NCBI GenBank assembly: GCA_045546695.1
Contig: JAZQDE010000023.1
Location: 1 to 33,832, forward strand
DNA length: 33,832 nucleotides
Direction: 5' to 3'
Source of the DNA: SIG424 sp045546695
GTDB taxonomy: Bacteria > Bacillota > Clostridia > UBA1212 > UBA1255
Shown in pieces: positions 16,560 to 25,215 of this stretch. Each line of letters opens with the position of its first letter. Within the stretch, counting starts at the first letter, position 1. The notes below the pieces were generated by a model, which had not been told where the DNA came from, made no database searches, and was given only the letters and a program-made list of their open reading frames with translations. The position numbers and the translations under genes are program-made.

Positions 16560-17768
16560 ATGTTTAAATTTGTCAGATTTTTAATTGGTTACGTCGTTAT
16601 ATCAGTCAGTGGTGAAAATGTAGAGATTCTGATAAATATTTTGCTGAGGCGCAAAATAAGCGTCTGGCATATAAAAAGAAACTCGCCCGGGAACGTTATT
16701 TTCACCATGCATGCTGATGATTTTGTGCGAAATATCAGAAGCAGTGCAAGAAAAGCAGGTTGTAAAGTAAAAATTCTAAAAAAAAGAGGGATTCATTTCA
16801 CATATGTCAGATATCGCCACAGAAAAACGCTTGTTATTTCCGGCCTTGTGGCGATCATTCTGATTATGCTCTCCGGAATGACTGTATGGGATATTGATAT
16901 AGTCTGTGATGATCCGCTTGTTGCCATAAGCGCTGGACAGCGACTTAATGAAATGGGCATAAAAGAAGGTAGTCTGATTAATACAATCGATACGAAAGAA
17001 GCAGCACGGGAGCTTCTCGTATCAGATAATACTCTTTCGTGGGTAAATATAGAAAAAAGAGGTACTATCCTGAAGGTTAATTTGAAATTGACGGAGGAAC
17101 ACAGCAAGATAATACATGAAGTTGATGAGAGCAAGGCATGTAATATCGTTGCACTCAAAGATTGCGTGATTTATAAAGTTAATCTTAAGGCCGGAAATTT
17201 ACTTGTGAGCGAAGGCGACACCGTGACTGCGGGGCAGGTACTTGTGCGGGGTATTGGATATGAAAATGAGTTCAATAATCCTGATAAAGGATATGAGTAT
17301 GAAAGTTTTGATCTGCATGCAAAGGCACAGGTACTTGGAATTGTCTGGTATAGCGCAGAGGCTGAGATAGCACAAAATGTCACTGTCATGGAACGGACAG
17401 GAAATATGAATGTGAGCAAGTCTCTCGTGCTGTTTGGGCGCAAAATACCGATACCTTCGATGAAAGACGAATACGAACGAAGTGATGCTGTTTACTATGA
17501 GAAATATCTGCCATTTTATGGAGGGAAAAAGCTACCGGTTGGGATTGCAACAGATATAGAATATGAGACGATATTGAGCGAAGAGAATCTTTCGTATGAT
17601 CAGGCTGTTATGTACGCAAAAATGTTTGCACAGACAGAGATTGACAATATGATTCCTGCAGATTCAAAAATAATAAATACAAATGTTGAATATATCGAAA
17701 AGAACGGGAAGGAATATATCGAAATAAAAGTTGCATGTCTTGAGAATGTGGGAGTTGACCTTGCGTGA
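16560..17768 (+). CDS. yqfD: Sporulation protein YqfD
   Basis: A 402-residue YqfD family protein. Visible are an N-terminal cytoplasmic part beginning FKFVRFLIGYVVI, one transmembrane helix at about residues 92-110 (LVISGLVAIILIML), and a large extracytoplasmic C-terminal part with the TVWDIDIV and IEKRGTILKVNL segments. The mid-domain GNLLVSEGDTVTAGQVLVRG looks like a biotinyl-lipoyl or HlyD-like barrel hairpin. The stop lies 47 bases before the next start. In Bacillus the gene is under sporulation control and precedes phoH; here a phoH gene does not follow. Confidence 0.9.
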   Translation: MFKFVRFLIGYVVISVSGENVEILINILLRRKISVWHIKRNSPGNVIFTMHADDFVRNIRSSARKAGCKVKILKKRGIHFTYVRYRHRKTLVISGLVAIILIMLSGMTVWDIDIVCDDPLVAISAGQRLNEMGIKEGSLINTIDTKEAARELLVSDNTLSWVNIEKRGTILKVNLKLTEEHSKIIHEVDESKACNIVALKDCVIYKVNLKAGNLLVSEGDTVTAGQVLVRGIGYENEFNNPDKGYEYESFDLHAKAQVLGIVWYSAEAEIAQNVTVMERTGNMNVSKSLVLFGRKIPIPSMKDEYERSDAVYYEKYLPFYGGKKLPVGIATDIEYETILSEENLSYDQAVMYAKMFAQTEIDNMIPADSKIINTNVEYIEKNGKEYIEIKVACLENVGVDLA

Positions 17769-17776
17769 AAATTATG

Positions 17777-17799
17777 TTTGAATATACCTGATATTCAAA
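17777..17799 (+). other. Perfect 9-bp inverted repeat just before the ABC transporter gene
   Basis: TTTGAATAT (17777-17785) and ATATTCAAA (17791-17799) flank a five-base centre. It is followed by TT and then GGGAAG, the Shine-Dalgarno of the next gene. There is no T-run, so it is not a normal terminator. It could be an operator, an mRNA hairpin modulating initiation or a weak processing site. Confidence 0.5.
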
Positions 17800-17815
17800 T
17801 TGGGAAGTGTTATGC

Positions 17816-19570
17816 TTGAAAACGAAAAAGAAAAGCAATTTTGCGTTGTTTAAGAGGTTTTTGCCGTATTATAAAAAGTATAAAGGCATATTGTTTCTGG
17901 ATTTATTCTGTGCATCTCTGACGACGCTGTGCGAGCTTGTCCTACCACTTATTGTGCGTGCAATTACGGGGGCTGCAACCGAGACACCTATGACGCTGAC
18001 TGTCACGTTTGTCCTTCAATGTGGCGTGTTATATCTTATTCTCAGAATAATTGACACGGCAGCCAACTATTATATGGCATCAATCGGTCATATCATGGGC
18101 ACACGTCTTGAAACTGATATGAGAAGAGACTTTTTCGCACACTTACAAAAATTGTCATTTTCATATTATGATAACGCAAAAGTCGGCACTCTAATGTCGC
18201 GTATCACAAACGACTTGTTTGACGTAACAGAGTTTTCACATCATTGTCCTGAAGAATTCCTTATTGCAGGCGTGAAAATTGTATGCTCTTTCATAATATT
18301 GTGCACAATGAGCGTACCTCTTACTTTGATTGTTTTCTCCGTAATACCGCCGATGATGCTTGTCCTTTCATATTTCAACAGGAAAATGAAGGCCGGCTTC
18401 AAGGAATCACGCAAACAGGTAGGCGAATTGAATTCACAGATAGAAGACAGCTTGCTCGGCATCAGGGTTGTCAAATCTTTTGCAAATGAAAACGTCGAGC
18501 AGGAAAAGTTTAACAGGAGTAATGTTAAATTTTTACAGATAAAGACGAAGGTTTACCATATTATGGCAGGCTTCCAGTCGTCGACAAGGCTTTTTGACGG
18601 TATTATGTATATTGTCGTTGTTGTTGTCGGCGCTATATTCATGATTAAGGATCACATAACTGCTGCTGATTATATGGCATATCTGCTGTTTGTTTCTACA
18701 CTTCTTACATCGATAAGACGAATAGTAGAGTTTGCGGAACAATTCCAGCGCGGCATGACAGGTATTGAACGTTTTTGCGAAGTAATGGACATCGAACCTG
18801 AGATTCAGGATAAAATTGACGCTGGAGAGCTTAAAAATGTCAAAGGTAAGATTGAATTTAAAGATGTGTCTTTTTCATATGAAACAGAAAATAAAAATGT
18901 GTTGTCACATCTTAATCTGACAGTTCAGGCAGGCGAGAGCATCGCACTTGTAGGACCATCGGGCGGTGGCAAGACGACACTCTGCTCGCTTATTCCGCGC
19001 TTTTATGAGGTAAATAGTGGCAGCATTCTTGTAGATGACAATGATATCAAAAACGTTACAATGTCGTCTTTACGTAACAATATAGGCGTCGTAGCGCAGG
19101 ATGTGTACCTTTTCTCAGGCACTATCCGTGAAAATATTACATATGGTAAAGAAAATGCCACAGATGAGGAGATTTCCGAGGCTGCAAAACTTGCCGGCGC
19201 TCATGAATTTATTATGACGCTTCCTGACGGATATGATACGTATGTCGGTGAAAGAGGCGTCAAGTTGTCAGGCGGACAGAAGCAACGAATCTCTATTGCC
19301 AGAGTTTTCCTGAAGAATCCACCGATTCTTATTCTTGATGAAGCAACAAGCGCGCTTGATAACGAGAGTGAAAAGCTTGTTCAACAATCGCTGGAAAGAC
19401 TTGCAAAAGGCAGGACAACCTTTACGATTGCACACAGACTGACGACCATCAAAAATGCAGACCGTATACTTGTTCTGACAGAAAATGGTATAGAAGAGTC
19501 AGGCTCGCACGAAGAATTACTTACAAAAGGTGGTTTATACAGCGACTTGTATAAAATGTATTCTGAATAA
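17816..19570 (+). CDS. ABC transporter, fused permease/ATPase (type I exporter)
   Basis: A half-transporter of 584 residues that should act as a homodimer exporting a lipid, drug or peptide; the substrate is unknown. The N-terminal transmembrane domain has six hydrophobic stretches over about residues 20-310. The nucleotide-binding domain has Walker A GPSGGGKTT with K386, Q-loop VVAQDVYLF, signature LSGGQKQR, Walker B LILDEATS with D508/E509, and switch H540 in AHRLTT. TTG 17816 is chosen because GGGAAG lies eight bases upstream; GTG 17807 is an alternative but overlaps that Shine-Dalgarno. The inverted repeat described at 17777-17799 stands just ahead. The GH3 gene follows after 23 bases, so co-transcription is possible. 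Confidence 0.92.
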   Translation: MKTKKKSNFALFKRFLPYYKKYKGILFLDLFCASLTTLCELVLPLIVRAITGAATETPMTLTVTFVLQCGVLYLILRIIDTAANYYMASIGHIMGTRLETDMRRDFFAHLQKLSFSYYDNAKVGTLMSRITNDLFDVTEFSHHCPEEFLIAGVKIVCSFIILCTMSVPLTLIVFSVIPPMMLVLSYFNRKMKAGFKESRKQVGELNSQIEDSLLGIRVVKSFANENVEQEKFNRSNVKFLQIKTKVYHIMAGFQSSTRLFDGIMYIVVVVVGAIFMIKDHITAADYMAYLLFVSTLLTSIRRIVEFAEQFQRGMTGIERFCEVMDIEPEIQDKIDAGELKNVKGKIEFKDVSFSYETENKNVLSHLNLTVQAGESIALVGPSGGGKTTLCSLIPRFYEVNSGSILVDDNDIKNVTMSSLRNNIGVVAQDVYLFSGTIRENITYGKENATDEEISEAAKLAGAHEFIMTLPDGYDTYVGERGVKLSGGQKQRISIARVFLKNPPILILDEATSALDNESEKLVQQSLERLAKGRTTFTIAHRLTTIKNADRILVLTENGIEESGSHEELLTKGGLYSDLYKMYSE

Positions 19571-19593
19571 GATTATAGAGGGAGGTAAATTAA

Positions 19594-22509
19594 ATGAACG
19601 TAATCAAGAGAGCTGTCACGTTTATCACGATTGTTGCTTTCTTTGTTCCGTTGTTACTTACAAATAATGTCAGCGCGCATAAGGTTAAAGAGTATCGTAA
19701 TCTCAGCGCGGATATATTATCTGAAGGCATAATAATGCTGAAGAATAATGATGTTTTGCCTGTCAGTAAAAAACAGACGCTGGCAATATTTGGCTCCTCT
19801 CAGGTTGACTACTACGTTGGCGGCGGAGGCTCCAGCGTGCTTTTTACGGACTATACAGTGTCACCGGTAGAATCAATCCGAAAAGCGGCAGAAAATGGCA
19901 AATTCGGCCTCTACGAGCCTCTTGCGAAGACATACGAAGAATATGTCACAAAGAGAAATGAAGAAAACACACAATACGGTGAAAATGCTTTTATAGAAGA
20001 GACTGATCCGAAATTCATTGACTACATGGAAATGCCCCTTTCTGACGAAATAGTAGAGGACGCAAAGAACAATGCCGACGTGGCTGTGATATTTATTTCA
20101 CGATATGCAACAGAAGGTATTGACATGGCCGTCGGAACGTATTATCTGAGCAAAAGTGAAAAGGAAATGATTTCAAAAGTCACAGCAGCTTTTGATAAGG
20201 TCGTTGCGATATTGAACGTACCTTGCGTTATGGATTCATCATGGTTTGCCGGTGAAAATCCTGAATTTGACATTGACGCTGTTTTGATGGCATGGTACTA
20301 CGGCGAAGAAACGATGCCAATTTGCGATATTTTATGTGGCGACACTTCTCCTTCCGGAAAACTTACTGTGACTATGGCTGCAGATTATACAGATTATCTG
20401 TCTGCTGACAATTTTTACCAGAAGCGCGACGTGTATTATGAAGAAGATATATTTGTCGGATACCGCCAGTTTGAAACGTTTGATCCGGAGTATTCTACTG
20501 TAAACTATGAATTCGGATTCGGCCTTTCGTATACGACTTTTGATATAAATTGTAAAAAGGCAGCTGTTTCAGAGGACGGAAAGAATATTGAACTGGAAGT
20601 ATCTGTGAAAAATACCGGAAAAGTACCGGGTAAAGAGGTTGTTCAGGTATATTTCAGCGCTCCGCAGGGTAAACTCGGCAAACCGGGTAAGGAACTTGCG
20701 ACTTTTGCAAAAACTGACTTGCTTAAACCCGGAAAATCCCAGACTCTTAAAATGTCATTCCCGATAAATGACATGTCATCATATGATGATACCGGAAAAG
20801 TTGCAGCCTCTGCATACGTTTTAGAAGCCGGAGATTATAAAATTTACGTTGGTAATTCGATTAAAGATTCAGGCACCCGTCATGTTATGAATTATACGAT
20901 AGCAGAGGATATTATTACTGAGCAGTTGTCACAGCGCGGCGTGTCTACGAAACTTACAAAGAGACTGCTCGCAGATGGTTCGTATGAAGAACTTATCCTG
21001 CGTGAAGTTGCTGACGTTGAATTTATACCGGGCCGGGAAAACAATGCCGCCATACCTGAGAATCCCGTGACACTCGTTGACGTGTACAGGGAGCCGGAAC
21101 TTATGGATAGTTTTCTTTCACAACTTACCATAGAGGAGATGGCGACAATTGCCGGCGGTCAGGGTTCGCAGATAGGCTTTGCCGCAGGCGGTGTGTTCGG
21201 TGACGTGCTTGAAAAATACGTTGTTCCACATGTTGACGTAACTGATGGTTCTGTCGGTGTGCGCGTTGATACGTCTGCTACGTATTTCCCGTCATCATTA
21301 TGTCTTGCCTCTACCTGGAATCTTGAACTTGCAAACAAGTTCGGAAAAGCTGTAGGCGATGAGGCACGCAAAAGTGGAATTGAAATCTGGCTTGGCCCCG
21401 GTATGAATCTTATCCGTAATCCGATGTGCGGAAGGAACTTTGAATATTATTCTGAAGATCCTCTTGTTACAGGTAAAATGGCAGCAGCTGTAGTCTCAGG
21501 CGTACAGTCATATGACGTTGGTGTTACGCTAAAACATTATGCTGCAAACAATAAAGAGACGGCGCGCGGACCGTCAGATAGTCAGGTGTCCGAGCGCGCA
21601 CTCAGGGAGATTTATCTAAAAGGTTTTGAAATATGTGTCAAAGAAGCAGACCCGTGGGGAATTATGACGACATGTGGTACTGTAAATGGTAGCGGTCTTG
21701 CCGGCAATTATGATCTTATGTATCATATCCCGCGGCTCGAATGGGGCTTTAGCGGACTGTTTATGTCAGACTGGGCAAACATGGATAATGAAACAGCAGA
21801 ACTTCTTGCCGGACACAATCTTTGTATGCCATCCTCGCAAAAAGCCGTTCTTATCAGCGCTTATAATGCAGGTGTCGTAACGCGGAGTCAGCTGGAGTGG
21901 AACACGTACATACTTCTTTCGAATGCCATGAAATTGCACTCTTTCCAAAAGATTGTAGATAAAGAATATGCAGTGAAGATAGACAAGTTCGGTAAAACAT
22001 CTATCAATTTTACCGAGTATAACTGGGCCTTTGGTATTGACAGATACACTCTTGCTACTTCAAACGAGGGTGAAAAGTATTTTACCGATATGTTTGAAGA
22101 CTCATATATGATTTTCAATATCGATATTGAAAAAGAAGGTATATATAAGTTTGAAGCGCTTCAAAGTAGCTCGAAAAGGCATGGCAGCTATTGTGTTTAT
22201 GTCGACGGAAATCCTGTATACAGATATATCGCTGAAAATGACACAAGGGAAGACAAGACGAAGCTTCAGAATAATGAGTTGTTTGAAATATTTCTTGAAG
22301 AAGGAGCCCACGAGGTCAAGTTTGTTGTTGAGCAGTTGGGCATGACTATGCAGGAGTTTACAATCAGCAGGAATTTGTCTTCTATGATTGTTATGTTGGC
22401 TGTTGCGGGCGGCGCGTTGTTGCTTGTCGCTGCCGGTGTGTTGATGGTAGTTATAATACGAAAAAAAAGACATAGGGAAGTCAAAGTTGTTGATAAAAAG
22501 TTGACCTGA
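19594..22509 (+). CDS. Glycoside hydrolase family 3 beta-glucosidase-like enzyme, permuted domain order, membrane-anchored
   Basis: A 971-residue GH3 enzyme whose domains run in reverse of the usual order. The alpha/beta sandwich (GH3 C-domain; LKNNDVLPV, VDYYVGGGGSS) is first, then a fibronectin-like domain (about residues 330-450), then the (beta/alpha)8 barrel with CGRNFEYYSEDP, KHYAANNKET and the nucleophile D726 in FMSDWAN. The permuted architecture is known from Ruminococcus albus and Butyrivibrio beta-glucosidases. There is an N-terminal signal-like segment (ending NNVSA) and a C-terminal transmembrane helix (about 930-955) followed by RKKRHR, so the enzyme is displayed on the surface. 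A carbohydrate-binding-like beta domain lies before the anchor (about 840-925). A strong Shine-Dalgarno GGGAGGT precedes the ATG. The substrate is probably a beta-glucoside, unproven. Confidence 0.93.
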   Translation: MNVIKRAVTFITIVAFFVPLLLTNNVSAHKVKEYRNLSADILSEGIIMLKNNDVLPVSKKQTLAIFGSSQVDYYVGGGGSSVLFTDYTVSPVESIRKAAENGKFGLYEPLAKTYEEYVTKRNEENTQYGENAFIEETDPKFIDYMEMPLSDEIVEDAKNNADVAVIFISRYATEGIDMAVGTYYLSKSEKEMISKVTAAFDKVVAILNVPCVMDSSWFAGENPEFDIDAVLMAWYYGEETMPICDILCGDTSPSGKLTVTMAADYTDYLSADNFYQKRDVYYEEDIFVGYRQFETFDPEYSTVNYEFGFGLSYTTFDINCKKAAVSEDGKNIELEVSVKNTGKVPGKEVVQVYFSAPQGKLGKPGKELATFAKTDLLKPGKSQTLKMSFPINDMSSYDDTGKVAASAYVLEAGDYKIYVGNSIKDSGTRHVMNYTIAEDIITEQLSQRGVSTKLTKRLLADGSYEELILREVADVEFIPGRENNAAIPENPVTLVDVYREPELMDSFLSQLTIEEMATIAGGQGSQIGFAAGGVFGDVLEKYVVPHVDVTDGSVGVRVDTSATYFPSSLCLASTWNLELANKFGKAVGDEARKSGIEIWLGPGMNLIRNPMCGRNFEYYSEDPLVTGKMAAAVVSGVQSYDVGVTLKHYAANNKETARGPSDSQVSERALREIYLKGFEICVKEADPWGIMTTCGTVNGSGLAGNYDLMYHIPRLEWGFSGLFMSDWANMDNETAELLAGHNLCMPSSQKAVLISAYNAGVVTRSQLEWNTYILLSNAMKLHSFQKIVDKEYAVKIDKFGKTSINFTEYNWAFGIDRYTLATSNEGEKYFTDMFEDSYMIFNIDIEKEGIYKFEALQSSSKRHGSYCVYVDGNPVYRYIAENDTREDKTKLQNNELFEIFLEEGAHEVKFVVEQLGMTMQEFTISRNLSSMIVMLAVAGGALLLVAAGVLMVVIIRKKRHREVKVVDKKLT

Positions 22510-22516
22510 AAAATAG

Positions 22517-22551
22517 AGTTAGTCACTTTCTTCGGATTTGACTAACTTTTT
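22517..22551 (+). terminator. Intrinsic terminator after the GH3 gene
   Basis: AGTTAGTCA (22517-22525) pairs perfectly with TGACTAACT (22539-22547) and is followed by a T-run to 22551. Confidence 0.9.
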
Positions 22552-22578
22552 GATTGTGACAAAGAGGTTTTACTTCTA

Positions 22579-22607
22579 TTTACAAAGCTTAATTTTTAAT
22601 GTAAAAT
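22579..22607 (+). promoter_or_regulatory. Sigma-A-type promoter for the stalked metallo-hydrolase lipoprotein
   Basis: TTTACA (22579-22584), a 17-base spacer, then TAAAAT (22602-22607), 40 bases before the start codon. Each box differs from consensus by one base. Confidence 0.7.
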
Positions 22608-22647
22608 TCATACATTATCTGACGTAAAGAGTAAGGAGAATCCGGCG

Positions 22648-24348
22648 TTGAAAAAGTCGCATTTTTTTGTTTTGTTTATTTTTTTAATATTTTGCATTGT
22701 TTTTACAGCGTGTGAAGGCAGCGGGCCTACTGAAACCAAACAGACGCCCGAACTTACTGTGATGCCCGAAGTGACCGCGACGCCCGAATTAACAGCGACG
22801 TCCGAAGTGACTGCGACGCCCGAAGTGACTGCGACACCCGAAGTGACTGCGACGCCCGAATTAACAGCGACGTCCGAAGTGACTGCGACTCCTGAACCAA
22901 CTTCAATAGCGACGCCAACACCAACGCCTACACAGGCGCCAACCCCGACACCAACACCAACTCCAACACCGACAGACGACGGTAACATTTTATCAAACCT
23001 CCCGGAATACGTGTACAACGGCACTTATAAAGCTACATATGACATGTCAGCAGGTGGCATGTATTACTCAAAAGGCAGCACGACCGAGCATGACCCGGCA
23101 TTAAATGGTGAGCCGGTTGTTGATGACCTGGGCGGCGGAATGATGCTTGTATATACGAAAGTAAACAATCCGTCGGGCATGGAAAGTTATAGTATTGACC
23201 TTGCGCAGGCAGGTTACGTCTTATATGCACAGAGCGATTTTAACGACAACCTGTTTTCAACATGGATTTCTGAAAAGTACATTGTAACGCTGTCTTTTCT
23301 TGAAACACGAAGAGAATTAAGCATTTTGATTGAACCGATGAGAGACCTTCCTGGGCTTCAGTCTGACAATATTTACGAGGACAAAAACATTCAATGTAAA
23401 GCCATCCTTGCACCGACATCTCACACAGGGCGGGAAAATGGACTTTGCCTTATTTATCAGCTCTGCGACGGTAGTTATATAATTGTCGATGGCGGTCATG
23501 GAATCGGATTCTATCCTCATGAAAAAACCGGCTTTGAAGAGACATACGACGACAATGCAGAAGAAATATACCAAATTCTGTATAATCTTGCGCCGGACAA
23601 AGAAAACATCGTAATTGCTGCATGGTTTTTTACACATCCTCACTGGGATCATATCGGTGCTTTAGGACCATTTGCCGATATGTACGGCGATAAAGTTACT
23701 GTGGAGCAAGTTGTTCTTAATCATCCGAACAACAAGACAATTCAGGAAATGTGGGATATTTCACAGGCGAATCTGCTTTATGTTGAGAGAATGCAGGATG
23801 CGTTTGCAAAATTTAAAGATGTTAAGATAATCGAAGCTCACGCAGGACAAGTTTTTTATATAAGAAACGCAGTAATCAACATTTTGTCTACGTGGGAACT
23901 ACAGACTCAATACAGTGTCAAGTATGAGTCTATATCAGCGATGAACAGTGCATCTTTGATCCTTGACGTCAGAATTGAAGACACCCGCACGATTGTACTC
24001 GGAGACAGTGGCGAGTCAAGCACGGCATACTTGAACAAACTTTATGGCAGGTGGCTTAAATCAGATATGGTTACAGTGGCGCACCATGGTTATACAGGAG
24101 CAAATGCAACCTTGTATGAAAATATAGATGCGGACATCGTTTTATGGCCTATAAATAAAGAAGATGTGTCCTCTATGTTGAATGAAGCCCGGAATGTGCC
24201 TCTTAAAGATGCTGACAAAATCTGGGTAACAGGCAACAGCATTACAATTATTCCGCTTGCGTACACGTCAGATGATGACGTAATAGTATTCAAAGCACCG
24301 GTGCTTGCCGGTAAAACATGGGAAGAATTATATCCCGTCGGTAATTGA
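22648..24348 (+). CDS. Lipoprotein with Thr/Pro stalk and metallo-beta-lactamase-fold (ComEC/Rec2-like) hydrolase domain
   Basis: This 566-residue exported protein has a signal peptide ending in a lipobox-like FTAC. A Thr-Pro-Glu-Ala repeat stalk follows (about residues 31-111), then a linker domain, then a metallo-beta-lactamase fold. The metal motif is H330-P-H332-W-D334-H335. The downstream ligands are in VLGDSGES (D453) and AHHGYTG (H479 and H480). This HPHWDH plus HHG arrangement is typical of ComEC/Rec2-related hydrolases, so a secreted nuclease or phosphodiesterase is likely; unlike ComEC there is no transmembrane competence domain. The start is TTG at 22648 with AAGGAG nine bases upstream. 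The 3' end overlaps the convergent isomerase gene by 21 bases. Confidence 0.87.
   Translation: MKKSHFFVLFIFLIFCIVFTACEGSGPTETKQTPELTVMPEVTATPELTATSEVTATPEVTATPEVTATPELTATSEVTATPEPTSIATPTPTPTQAPTPTPTPTPTPTDDGNILSNLPEYVYNGTYKATYDMSAGGMYYSKGSTTEHDPALNGEPVVDDLGGGMMLVYTKVNNPSGMESYSIDLAQAGYVLYAQSDFNDNLFSTWISEKYIVTLSFLETRRELSILIEPMRDLPGLQSDNIYEDKNIQCKAILAPTSHTGRENGLCLIYQLCDGSYIIVDGGHGIGFYPHEKTGFEETYDDNAEEIYQILYNLAPDKENIVIAAWFFTHPHWDHIGALGPFADMYGDKVTVEQVVLNHPNNKTIQEMWDISQANLLYVERMQDAFAKFKDVKIIEAHAGQVFYIRNAVINILSTWELQTQYSVKYESISAMNSASLILDVRIEDTRTIVLGDSGESSTAYLNKLYGRWLKSDMVTVAHHGYTGANATLYENIDADIVLWPINKEDVSSMLNEARNVPLKDADKIWVTGNSITIIPLAYTSDDDVIVFKAPVLAGKTWEELYPVGN
22740..22976 (+). repeat. Hexapeptide-encoding tandem repeat and (TP)n run in the lipoprotein stalk
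   Basis: Degenerate 18-base units encode E-[VL]-T-A-T-[PS], for example GTGACTGCGACGCCCGAA (22808-22825), about ten times. A higher-order block of PELTATSEVTAT occurs twice. The tract ends in alternating Thr-Pro (TPTPTPTPTPT). Repeats this similar at nucleotide level can expand or contract by slippage, so stalk length probably varies between strains. The reverse strand gives a long Val-Gly-rich frame, which is an artefact of the repeat. Confidence 0.85.
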
Positions 24349-25134
24349 CGAAGACAATTTAAGATAATCGAGCATACGTTCAGCACCGAAAAATTCCGTG
24401 CAAAGATAGCCGTTATAATCAATACTTTTCAGGCGGTCAATGCAGTTTTTTATCGGAATAATACCGTGACCGGAGGGTGCCGGATAAAGCAATTTACCCG
24501 AAATAGTTTCAGAAACAGGCTTTTCACCATCAAAATACGGTGAAAAGCTTCTGTCTTTTATATGAACATGTCTTATCCGGTCTTTATATTTATTAAAGCC
24601 TTCAAGAACGTCTTCATTAAAATAAATGTAATTTCCTGTATCAAAAGTAAAACCAAGATCAGGAACGCCGTTGAGGATTCGGGACAAATATTTATCCTCG
24701 CCACAAGGTGAAAATATGTAATCATATTTTTCAATCATCGGAGTAATGTTGTACTTCGTTGCAAGTTCGCATGCATTGTTAAGGGCTTCAATAATCTTGT
24801 TGATTTGTGTTTCTCTGTCAGTCTGTTCGGTGAAAAAGCCGGGAATAAGCATAACTTTTGCACAATCTAATTGAGAAACAGTATCGAAAAAGTTTTTCAT
24901 TTCGTCCTGGTTGTAGCCGTCACATAGGTCACAGAATCTGTAAACAGATGATAAAAATAAATTTGAATTAAACAGTTGATTTTTCAGCAACTTAGCTTTA
25001 TGATTTACATCATGCCAGTTGGCATCTATTCCTTCAAAGCCCAATGATCGGGCAAGTACCATTGTTTCATCAACAGATATGTTTTCCTGTAAAGATATAT
25101 CGTAAATATGAGCTAAAAAAGTTGATTTTTTCAT
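24328..25134 (-). CDS. Sugar phosphate isomerase/epimerase (xylose-isomerase-like TIM barrel)
   Basis: A 268-residue protein of the AP-endonuclease-2/xylose-isomerase-like TIM barrel family, which includes tagatose epimerases, IolE/IolI and hydroxypyruvate isomerases. Barrel-end metal and substrate residues appear in PMIEKYDY, FTFDTGN, HVHIKDR and CTEFFG, in the expected order. The exact sugar cannot be read from sequence. The ATG at 25134 (MKKSTFLAHIYD) is chosen because AAAGGA sits eight bases upstream on the reverse strand. A TTGAAT-N17-TATGAT promoter lies behind it. It is divergent from the SGNH hydrolase gene and convergent with the stalked lipoprotein gene, overlapping it by 21 bases with no room for terminators. 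Confidence 0.85.
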   Translation of the reverse strand: MKKSTFLAHIYDISLQENISVDETMVLARSLGFEGIDANWHDVNHKAKLLKNQLFNSNLFLSSVYRFCDLCDGYNQDEMKNFFDTVSQLDCAKVMLIPGFFTEQTDRETQINKIIEALNNACELATKYNITPMIEKYDYIFSPCGEDKYLSRILNGVPDLGFTFDTGNYIYFNEDVLEGFNKYKDRIRHVHIKDRSFSPYFDGEKPVSETISGKLLYPAPSGHGIIPIKNCIDRLKSIDYNGYLCTEFFGAERMLDYLKLSSSITDGI

Positions 25135-25161
25135 TATATAAGTCCTTTCGGTGTTTGGATT

Positions 25162-25190
25162 ATCATACATTATAATGTTTGAGTATTCAA
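25162..25190 (-). promoter_or_regulatory. Reverse-strand sigma-A-type promoter for the TIM-barrel isomerase
   Basis: On the reverse strand, TTGAAT (complement of 25185-25190), a 17-base spacer and TATGAT (complement of 25162-25167). It is 28 bases upstream of the isomerase start, inside the 81-base divergent gap shared with the SGNH hydrolase. Confidence 0.65.
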
Positions 25191-25215
25191 TATTGCGTTT
25201 TACAGAGGTGATTGT

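Noticed and set aside
22608..23024. Reverse-strand Val/Gly-rich frame opposite the lipoprotein stalk
   Set aside because: It is the complement of the Thr-Pro-Glu repeat; the forward gene has a signal peptide, Shine-Dalgarno and catalytic domain.
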